DNA of 64,000 nt from Pictodentalium vernedei (taxonomy: Eukaryota; Mollusca; Scaphopoda; Dentaliida; Dentaliidae): positions 1-64,000 of the forward strand of contig JAUFNR010000125.1 in assembly GCA_031216915.1 (NCBI GenBank), written 5' to 3'. Position 1 is the first letter of the stretch. The number at the start of each line of letters is the position of its first letter. A program made the translations under genes and the position numbers. Under the pieces are notes generated by a model. The model worked only from the letters and a program-made list of their open reading frames with translations, was not told the origin of the DNA and did no database searches. Shown in pieces: positions 33,920 through 41,300 of the stretch.

Positions 33920-34138
33920 ATGGAAGACACGGAAAGTAACAGATCGTGGCTTTTATGTGGTAGTCGTGTGCCGAAAAGTGAGATAACGTATTTTGCACAG
34001 GTCATAATCTTATACACCATAATAATCACGAGTATTGTCAATTTAAGCTTGGACGCGAATAATCCTCAGCTTTGGACTGCTCTCTTAGGCAGCGCAATCG
34101 GTTACTTACTCCCTAACCCGACCATCAAGAACAAATAA
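33920..34138 (+). CDS. Small two-pass membrane protein of Polintons
   Basis: 72 residues. A short N-terminal part with WLLCGSRVPKSEI precedes a first membrane helix (about 24-43, FAQVIILYTIIITSIVNLSL). A polar turn (DANNPQLW) and a second, weaker helix (TALLGSAIGYLL) follow, then the end PNPTIKNK. Small proteins with this VPKSE and LLPNP pattern recur between integrase and penton genes in related elements, from my recognition of the family. The role is unknown; a membrane or virion-entry function is possible. Its stop overlaps the next start in TAATG. Confidence 0.6.
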   Translation: MEDTESNRSWLLCGSRVPKSEITYFAQVIILYTIIITSIVNLSLDANNPQLWTALLGSAIGYLLPNPTIKNK

Positions 34139-34860
34139 TGTTTTATTTACATTTACCGAGTAACAGTTCGCTGGACACATTCCCCGATAACACTCTCACT
34201 GCGTTTCGAACTCAGTTGTCTCAGCCCATAACTCTCGAAGGTGATTGGGAAGTGGCTCTAACTGAAATTCAGTACCCAAATACGTGGTTTAACATAAAAG
34301 ATTTGGAAGGTTACGTAAATATAAAATACAAAGAAAAGGAATACACGGTTGGTTTGAGAGCTGGTAGATATACGGACGCCACCCAAATCGTCCGAGAACT
34401 CGAACGCAATAAAGAATTTAATTTACCTAATCCCGAGTGTTTAGAATTTGAGTGTAGTCCAATCTCACAAAAACTTATGATTATCGTGAAACACGGGGCA
34501 CAAATTACCATGAGTCCGTGCCTTCAAAAAATTTTTGGGTTTGAAAATGATACTTTTCATCAAGGATGGTTCAGTGCGACGCGCGCAACTGACGTGAATA
34601 GAGGTTTTTATTCCCTATACGTATATTGCGATTTGGTGCGAGATCAAATCGTGGGGGATTCTAGGGTTCCCCTTTTACGGATTGTTCCCATCGAAGGGGA
34701 ATACGGCAGAACGATATCCCGTACATTTGAAAATTTGTATTACCTCCCCCTTTCTCAGAAGCATTTCGGAACAATAGAGGTCTATATAAGAGACGACACC
34801 GGAAAACCTGTTCCATTTGAACGCGGAAAATTAACCGTGACACTTCATTTTAAACAATGA
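34138..34860 (+). CDS. Penton-like minor capsid protein
   Basis: 240 residues, starting in the TAATG overlap. The sequence is rich in beta strands, with MFYLHLPSNSSLDTFPDNT at the start, EGDWEVALTEIQYPNTWFNI, GRYTDATQIVREL and a C-terminal strand KLTVTLHFKQ. This matches the single jelly-roll minor capsid (vertex) protein of Polintons. Together with the major capsid protein it should build an icosahedral shell. The stop overlaps the next ATG as ATGA. Intact; assignment by recognition of family pattern, not by structure. Confidence 0.75.
   Translation: MFYLHLPSNSSLDTFPDNTLTAFRTQLSQPITLEGDWEVALTEIQYPNTWFNIKDLEGYVNIKYKEKEYTVGLRAGRYTDATQIVRELERNKEFNLPNPECLEFECSPISQKLMIIVKHGAQITMSPCLQKIFGFENDTFHQGWFSATRATDVNRGFYSLYVYCDLVRDQIVGDSRVPLLRIVPIEGEYGRTISRTFENLYYLPLSQKHFGTIEVYIRDDTGKPVPFERGKLTVTLHFKQ
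34783..34790 (+). promoter_or_regulatory. TATA-like motif inside the penton gene
   Basis: TATATAAG 67 bases upstream of the ATG at 34857, within coding sequence. It could start an mRNA for the next small protein. Confidence 0.4.
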
Positions 34861-35264
34861 CGTACTGCTGTAACCCAAAATTATTCGAAGATTATTATCT
34901 GGACCAAGTAGGTTCCGGAAGGCCCGTTTTTACGGGTGCGCAGATGCAGAGGGGTCATGGTCTAGGAAGCCTATTGGGAACCATAAAGCACGCAGTCTTT
35001 CCACTCGCCAAGAGTGTGGGAAAACAACTTTTGAAAAAAAGTATAGATTTTGTAGGGGACATAGCTTCCGGAAAAAATGTAAAGCAAGCCGGAGTTGATA
35101 GATTCAAAGAAGCCCTCGTGCAAGGAATTGCGGGACACCCCCCTGGTCAGCCTAATGAACGCTCCCCTGCAAGACGCCCGCGGAGTATAAAAGTAGGTCT
35201 CAAAAAGAAACCCGCCATACCGAAGAAACGAAAGCGAACGGTAAAGAAGGATATTTTTGACTAG
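34857..35264 (+). CDS. Small basic amphipathic protein (minor virion protein, pVI/pX-like)
   Basis: 135 residues. After YYLDQVGSGRPVFTGAQMQRG comes a Gly-rich amphipathic helix, GHGLGSLLGTIKHAVFPLAK (about 34-53), then VGKQLLKKSIDFVGDIASGKNVKQAG. The last 50 residues are Pro- and Lys/Arg-rich with a nuclear-localisation-like KKRKR. Polinton and adintovirus proteins of this kind sit beside the major capsid gene and are compared with adenovirus minor proteins VI or X, which act on membranes or DNA. Which of the two applies is not decidable here. Its start overlaps the penton stop (ATGA). Confidence 0.6.
   Translation: MTYCCNPKLFEDYYLDQVGSGRPVFTGAQMQRGHGLGSLLGTIKHAVFPLAKSVGKQLLKKSIDFVGDIASGKNVKQAGVDRFKEALVQGIAGHPPGQPNERSPARRPRSIKVGLKKKPAIPKKRKRTVKKDIFD
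35186..35193 (+). promoter_or_regulatory. TATA-like motif upstream of the major capsid gene
   Basis: TATAAAAG 74 bases before the ATG at 35267, inside the preceding coding sequence. It matches the motif at 31836-31843 exactly. Confidence 0.45.
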
Positions 35265-35266
35265 CG

Positions 35267-36511
35267 ATGTCGTTAATTAACCCCAAATCCACGGAATGTG
35301 TCAACAGCGAACTGGACCTATTTTCCATTCCTCCCACTCAGACGAGCGTAGAATCCGGACAGTGGATCGAATTTCGCCCTCTAGCTACGATTGGAAACAG
35401 CGGACCGATAGAATTTTTCATTTCTGGGAGCGGCGACGATTATTTGAATTTAGCGCAGAGCTATCTCCACGTAAAAGCGCAAATATTGCAAACGGATGGT
35501 GGCGCATTAACCCAGGATGCTAAAGTCGCACCCGTTAATTTATTCATACATTCGTTATTCAACCAGATAGAAGTCAGCCTCAATGAAAGGCTCATTTCGT
35601 CATCGAATAATACTTATCCCTATCGAGCATACATAGAAACTTTATTGAGCTACGGTCCCCCAGCCAAAAAATCTCAACTTACTGCCTCTCTGTGGTACAG
35701 AGATACCGCGGGGCATTTTGATGATTTATCGTTAAATAATGGATTGGCTACGAGAAAAAAATTCGCCAGTACAAGTCGAATTATTGACATGAGTGGTCGT
35801 TTACATTTGGACATGTGTTGTCAAGATCGTTATCTTCTCAATGGGGTAAACGTACACGTGAAAAAGAACAGATCAACAGATGCTTTCGCATTGATGGGAG
35901 ACGCACCTAATTATAAAATAAAAATTAACGAAGTTTCTCTGTTTATCAGGAAAGAACGTCTTAACCCTGCTGTGCGACTTGCCCACGTTAAAGCTTTAGA
36001 AAGGGGAACCGCTAAATACCCGATCAATAGGGTGCAAACGAAGGTATTTTCCATACCCAAGGGGAATTTGAGCATAACGCAGGAAAATTTATTTTTAGGT
36101 CAGCTCCCAAAGCGAATAGTCGTAGGTTGTGTCGATAACGACGCTTTCAATGGCAGCTATTCAAAGAATCCATTCAACTTCAAACACTACAATGCTAATT
36201 TCATTGCGGTGTATCTAGATGGTCAACAAATACCCGCAAAACCACTACAACCTCGTTTCGAACACGGAGAAATAGTAAGATGTTATAGAAGTCTGTTTCA
36301 AGCAACTGGACAAATATTTGAAGACGTCGGGAATCACATCAGTCGGGAAGAGTATTCCAAAGGATACACATTGTTCGCATTTGACCTCTCGCCAGATTTG
36401 AGCCACGGAGATCATTTCAACTTACTCAAGCGTGGAAATTTGAGACTGGAAATGCACTTTGATGACGCGCTACCTATAACAGTGAACGTTATTGTCTACG
36501 CTGAATTTTAA
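35267..36511 (+). CDS. Major capsid protein, double jelly-roll
   Basis: 414 residues, starting two bases after the previous stop. It belongs to the family often labelled 'F54H12.2-like' in animal databases, now recognised as the Polinton hexon-type capsid protein. Landmarks: N-terminal CVNSELDLFSIPPTQTSVES, IEFFISGSGDDYLNLAQSYL (strand B region), VNLFIHSLFNQIEVSLNE, YPYRAYIETLLSYG, and C-terminal GYTLFAFDLSPDL, then RGNLRLEMHFDDALP and VNVIVYAEF. It forms trimers that tile the capsid (family knowledge). Full length and unbroken, so capsids could in principle still be made. Confidence 0.95.
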   Translation: MSLINPKSTECVNSELDLFSIPPTQTSVESGQWIEFRPLATIGNSGPIEFFISGSGDDYLNLAQSYLHVKAQILQTDGGALTQDAKVAPVNLFIHSLFNQIEVSLNERLISSSNNTYPYRAYIETLLSYGPPAKKSQLTASLWYRDTAGHFDDLSLNNGLATRKKFASTSRIIDMSGRLHLDMCCQDRYLLNGVNVHVKKNRSTDAFALMGDAPNYKIKINEVSLFIRKERLNPAVRLAHVKALERGTAKYPINRVQTKVFSIPKGNLSITQENLFLGQLPKRIVVGCVDNDAFNGSYSKNPFNFKHYNANFIAVYLDGQQIPAKPLQPRFEHGEIVRCYRSLFQATGQIFEDVGNHISREEYSKGYTLFAFDLSPDLSHGDHFNLLKRGNLRLEMHFDDALPITVNVIVYAEF

Positions 36512-36561
36512 AACATAATAGAGGTAGACAAAAATAGACAGATCATTTTCGATTATTCAAC

Positions 36562-37128
36562 ATGAACACTCTTCAATTAGTGACAGCCATGAACTCCGAT
36601 AAATACCTCCGACATGTCAATTTGGGAGTTTTTTCCAGAAATCGACTACCCAGAAAATTAACTACCACCCGCCCAGTGATGTTCATAGCTAATACAGATC
36701 CCAGTTACAGACCCGGTGAGCACTGGGTGGCTTTTTACATCGGACATGAATCGGTCGAATATTTTGATTCAAATGGAGTACCCCCTCAACACAAGACATT
36801 CAAAAAATTTCTAAACAAATATTCTAACGCCTGGCGATTTAATTCCTGTCGCCTTCAAGGGTTATTATCAGTATGTGGCCATTATTGTTTATTCTATTTG
36901 CTTAATCGCTGTCGAGGCGTAACTATGACAACAATAATTGGAATGTTCCCGGGCGACTTGAGAAAAAATGATATTTTTGTGAAGAAGTTTATACGCAATC
37001 ACCATTTCTACGCGAGACATGGAGTCGAGAAGAAGAAACTCAAGAATAGGAGCTCTGAGGTCAGTAAGCCTAGAGGAGGTACGGAGCGCATTTATAACAG
37101 AACCACCAGTACCGAGTGTCTCTTTTGA
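36562..37128 (+). CDS. Adenain-like cysteine protease (capsid maturation)
   Basis: 188 residues. The catalytic set of adenovirus-type (C5) proteases is visible: H54 in GEHWVAFYI, D69 in EYFDSNG, Q99 in RLQG, and C105 in SVCGHYCLFYL. It would cut precursor virion proteins during maturation, plausibly the small basic proteins that carry Gly-rich segments. The C-terminal 36 residues are encoded in the stretch that overlaps the start of the next gene in another frame; they lie beyond the fold and are basic. Intact. Confidence 0.92.
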   Translation: MNTLQLVTAMNSDKYLRHVNLGVFSRNRLPRKLTTTRPVMFIANTDPSYRPGEHWVAFYIGHESVEYFDSNGVPPQHKTFKKFLNKYSNAWRFNSCRLQGLLSVCGHYCLFYLLNRCRGVTMTTIIGMFPGDLRKNDIFVKKFIRNHHFYARHGVEKKKLKNRSSEVSKPRGGTERIYNRTTSTECLF

Positions 37129-37654
37129 AACCGAATTCAATCACATGACCGAAGCTGAACTGGAGAATATTTTACGTGGAGTAATAAACCTCCCACCAAT
37201 TTATCCCAAGTACGCCTTAGAAGCACACAGACTAAAAACGTTCGAATCTATGCTTCCTAGCGAATGTTTTAAAAGCCCGAGGGAGTTGGCGAGGTGTGGT
37301 TTTTTCTACATGGGAACCGAAGACAAGACGAAATGTTTTTATTGCGGCGTTCAAATTCACTTGTGGGGAGAGTCGGATGTTGTCAAAGAAGAGCACCGAA
37401 GATTTGAACCCCTCTGCCCGTTTGTGGATAGAATCCCACCGGAAGAAGAAGAAGAAGAAGCTGAACAATCAGAACAAGAGACTCTTAAAGCTGACACTGA
37501 AATGAACTGTTGTGTATGCCTGGAGGCGCAATCAACTATTTTGATTCGTCCATGTAATCACTTGTGCTGCTGCGATAATTGTTGTAAACAATTGAACAAT
37601 TGTCCTGTCTGTCGAAAGACAGTTTTTGAATATTTAAAAGTGTTTATTGTTTAA
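37019..37654 (+). CDS. Inhibitor-of-apoptosis protein with BIR and RING domains
   Basis: 211 residues from the first ATG, which lies inside the protease gene (110-bp overlap, other frame). A second ATG at 37145, just past the protease stop, would give 169 residues and keep both domains. The BIR has C106-x2-C109-x16-H126-x6-C133, exact spacing for zinc, after an R71-x-x-T helix. A Glu-rich linker (142-153) leads to a C-terminal RING: C164, C167, C179, H181, C185, C188, C195, C198, all canonical C3HC4 spacings. Such proteins ubiquitinate or block cell-death proteins. Captured IAPs are known from some insect viruses and adintoviruses. Likely role: keep the host cell alive during replication. Confidence 0.93.
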   Translation: MESRRRNSRIGALRSVSLEEVRSAFITEPPVPSVSFETEFNHMTEAELENILRGVINLPPIYPKYALEAHRLKTFESMLPSECFKSPRELARCGFFYMGTEDKTKCFYCGVQIHLWGESDVVKEEHRRFEPLCPFVDRIPPEEEEEEAEQSEQETLKADTEMNCCVCLEAQSTILIRPCNHLCCCDNCCKQLNNCPVCRKTVFEYLKVFIV

Positions 37655-37680
37655 TGAATCATCGAATTTAAAATCATATT

Positions 37681-37792
37681 AAAACCGATCGACTGGTTTT
37701 AAATCCTATTAAAACTGATTGACCGGGTTTTAAATCCTATTAAAACCGATGGATCGAATTTACGTAATTGTAAAACCGATTGGTCGGTTTTT
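37681..37792. repeat. Four dyad-symmetric repeats of about 30 bp
   Basis: AAAACYGAT...TYGGTTTT units start at 37681, 37711, 37742 and 37772 (spacings 30, 31, 30). Units 1, 2 and 4 are imperfect palindromes, for example AAAACCGATTGGTCGGTTTT at 37772. They lie between the convergent IAP and polymerase genes, so they are candidates for terminator hairpins on both strands or for a protein-binding array. Confidence 0.75.
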
Positions 37793-37979
37793 AATACATT
37801 TTAAATTCGAAAATATTTGAATTGTATTCATGATACGTTTGACATGTACAATATTTTTTTTTTTGTGTATAGTTTTTTCGATATTATATAATTTGTTGTT
37901 TTTTTTTTTCATTTCATAAATTTACTCAATACATTGTAACATTTTTTACACGGCTTGTATTATCGTGTTTATCTGTAAT

Positions 37980-37985
37980 AATAAA
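37980..37985 (+). terminator. Poly(A) signal of the rightward gene set
   Basis: AATAAA about 325 bases after the IAP stop, followed at 37995 by a 15-A run. Likely the 3' end shared by rightward late transcripts. Confidence 0.5.
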
Positions 37986-38062
37986 ATTTAGATAGAAAAA
38001 AAAAAAAAAATTTCTTGGTTATTTTTTTTTAAATGAAGTTAAACAATATTTTATGAAGACCG

Positions 38063-38088
38063 TTTCGTCCCGGCCCGGGACTCATCAG
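38063..38088 (-). ncRNA. Hammerhead-ribozyme-like core in the polymerase 3' region
   Basis: On the minus strand: CTGATGA (38088-38082), a 15-nt stem-loop GTCCC-GGGCC-GGGAC (38081-38067) and GAAA (38066-38063), followed by CGGTC. That is the conserved central part of a hammerhead, with a perfect stem II of 5-6 bp. I could not find a matching stem I (a GUGGA to pair with the preceding UCCAC) or a stem III with a cleavage triplet within about 250 nt. So only a half ribozyme is seen. It lies about 220 nt after the polymerase stop. Confidence 0.35.
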
Positions 38089-38162
38089 GTGGATTTCCCG
38101 CAGACGCAGTTCGGGAGTGGGGGAGTATTTACTCCTTCACCCTTCAAACTACTTCGTCGGTT

Positions 38163-38230
38163 ACAATATTTAACAAACACCACTACGAAATTGTTGCGAC
38201 ATTTTCGTAGTAATGTTTATTAATTATCGT
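38163..38230 (-). ncRNA. Long stem-loop in the polymerase mRNA 3' region
   Basis: Arms 38163-38194 and 38199-38230 close a four-base loop (CGCA on the minus strand). As minus-strand RNA, 30 of 32 positions pair, with four positions as G-U wobbles (counted by eye) and A-A mismatches at two. Read on the plus strand those wobbles become mismatches, so the structure is better for the polymerase transcript. A minus-strand AATAAA (38221-38216) lies in the stem. Position: 77 nt after the polymerase stop. Confidence 0.6.
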
Positions 38231-38306
38231 GGCCCACGACGGCTATGTGGTTTATAACGACATACCGCCCCCCTATCACCTTATTAGAACATTTGTTGTT
38301 TTGTAC

Positions 38307-41300
38307 TCACAAATCTAGTGGAGTTGTGCTTACGCCATCTGCACACACTTTCCTCTTGGGATAAAAATAAGAGAGTCCAGTTTTTGTCTGGGTATAAGTC
38401 AACATGTTATGCTGATTCACCATGAAGCCTTTGTTTATGCCAGACCCACTCTGTTTAGTTTTCAATACATCAAGATATTTCTCTTTTTTCATTTCATTAT
38501 GTTGCTTACTTATTCCTTTACAACTGCATTTGTCTGTAGCACCAAAACAGAAGTAGGTCTTGCTACAAAGAGCAATAATTCCGTCTCCCTCGAATTCTAT
38601 TTTGAACAGTCCGGGGGTTCTCTTATCGTAAGCAGTTTGGGTTTTACAACAAGCGGCTGGGAGCCAATCACATCCGTTCAATTTTGTTGTCACAAAGTCA
38701 TGTTGGTGTTTTTCACAAGCTGCAGCCGGGAACCAGTCATTCCATTCTTTATAGAAATTTTCTCGCTTTTCCGATCTCACGAGTTGTTCAATATTTGAGT
38801 CCGATAGCGCTAAATAAGCAGAATCGGTATCCATTTCGCAGTACTCGAAATCACGCCTGTCCAAATACACATCCAAAAAATCGTAATAAAATTCCAACAT
38901 TCTTAGTTTGGCGTACTGATAAACGAAAAACCCTATTTGAAGTGGAAGATCTATTTTGATGGTCTTTTTATTTTTTTCGACTTCGTAGAGATCGTCTTCC
39001 ATACAGTTCAAGGCACGAAACGATTTATCATTTATTTGCCTAACTACTGTTGAACCACGACAGTATTTAACATCCCGCTGTTTATGTTTGTTCGTTATGC
39101 ACTTCCCATAGCTAGAGTTACCCATCAGCTTAAACATATCAGCAATTATGGCTTTATCCGGGTCACTGTCGCCAGATCGGCGGGCCTCCGAGACAAAATT
39201 TGCAAATTTTTGAAAACAGTTTTTAGGTTCATACTGAATGATTTGATGAATTGTTGTTACGACCAGTCCGTGCTCGAGATACCACTTTAACAGAGGGGTT
39301 GTCAAAAGTATCTTTTCACCTTTATAACTGCCGATCAATGATCTTCTCGGTTGGGACATGATTTTATTTTCTTCGGCGAAAGCTTTCATATGCTCACCTA
39401 TGTCATCTCTTGAAATATTTGCGTTTTTAAAAATTGGACACATTTCTTCAAAGTAATTTTTCAAATTATCTGGCACGTGTATGTCGCACTCAACCAGACC
39501 AAACAACTGTCCATTTTTTACTTTATCCAAAACTTGCTGGTGAGACATTTTCCCATCCACTACAAATTTTGGTAGTGACTGTACAAACTGTGATGCCTCG
39601 GGGTCCGTTTTCTTTTTGACAAGCCACTCACATTCCCACATTTCAACCACTGTTAGATTTAAAGTATTTCGGAAATAACTGGTGATGTCAAGCGTTTCAG
39701 TGTAAAGGTCCTGCATAAGTTTATTATTTGTTTGATTTTTAATGAGAAACTGTCCGTTTTTGTCTCTGTTTAAATTACACTTGTGTCCGTGAAAATAACA
39801 GCCGTGAAACTGATATACTGTCCTATTTTCACTATCCCATCCATCCACGGGGATGCGCCGTCTCCCCAATCGTTTTTCTTTTCCATTAAATTGATGTAAA
39901 ATGTTGATTTTCTGGGTGTGAGAAACAAATTCTAACCACTCAAATGCTGTTCGCCCGAACGTACAGGATTTGACTGGTTTGAAATCCTCTTCCGGTTTAC
40001 GTCGGATAAATGAACCTGTTGGCATGTCTTGACTCAGGGCGAAAAGATAAAGGGCGTTCGCGTCATATCCCAACACGCCCTGGGCGACTTTGGCTTGACT
40101 GCCGTACTTCGAGGAGCGAATTAACGTGACGCCCTTTTCTTGGTAGCGGCTGAATACGAGAGATGGGCCGCCGACTATGTTGTTTCTAATAAGGTGATAG
40201 AGGTCACTGTTTTTCTCATTGAAAAGTGAAAACGTAATATTTTTCTCCAATGTAGAGAATAAATATTTTAAAGTTATTCCGGGTACACTCACTGCGTCTT
40301 TAAACATGTCAACCTTCAGTTCTTGATAAAATGCAAATTGTTTTTCAACTGCTTCGAGAAAAGGTTTAACATCTAAATTATTGTACCAGACTGTGAAATC
40401 ACGAAATGTAGACATACCTTCGTCGTCCCATACTTTCTGACAAAAAGCGTAGTCCTCTTCAGAAATATTCTTGTTTTTTAACTTGCTGAAGAAATCGCTG
40501 TGATCCGGTAAATGATTTACATCGAGTTTATTCAAACCTGTCACCCATTCGTACGGGAAAAATCCTTTGACAGCCGACGCTCCATAAGCTTTCAGGTATT
40601 TGTCATAGCTATAGCCTGGGGCTAAAAAAGCCATTATGTCCATGAATTTCAACGAAGGAGTTTTGACACACATAAAACTATTGTTGTTTTTAATGGCAAA
40701 ATCAATGGAAGATGTATCCAATAAATATCCTGTCAGTTCTTTCTTGATTAAATTCATGTCATATCTGGAGCTATTGAATCCGAGTACTGGCATTTCTTGG
40801 TTGTAGCGGTCAAATTCCTCCCTTAAAATTTGAAGCGGGTGTTTTCCTCCTTTCTCTTTCTCGGGTTCGAGTTCGAGCGCTGTATCGATGAGCTCTGCGA
40901 GCTGTGAGTATGTCGAACTGTGTTTCATTGACATTTTCATACGGGCAGCGAATGAAATTTTTTCCAAGTACGTAACCATTTCCTCGACGAGTTTTTTGGA
41001 GTCACCGTCCGTTATAAAGCACTGCGGATCTGTATATCCCTCTACATTACTACACACAGAAACGCTAAGTGGGGCATGTCGAGCTTCCCACTGTCTTTTT
41101 TCCGTATTTTCGGGTAGGTCGTCTTGAACGAAATAAGATTCAAAGTCGAACGCTGCTCTGTACGGATAATATCTATCTTCCTCTGGGACAATAATTCCTT
41201 CTTCTTCCAATTTTTCGAAGACTGATTTGTTCGGGTAATAAAAGCCGCCTTCAAAATGACAAACGACCTCAGCTTTGCAACGCTGTTCGTGTTGGTCAAC

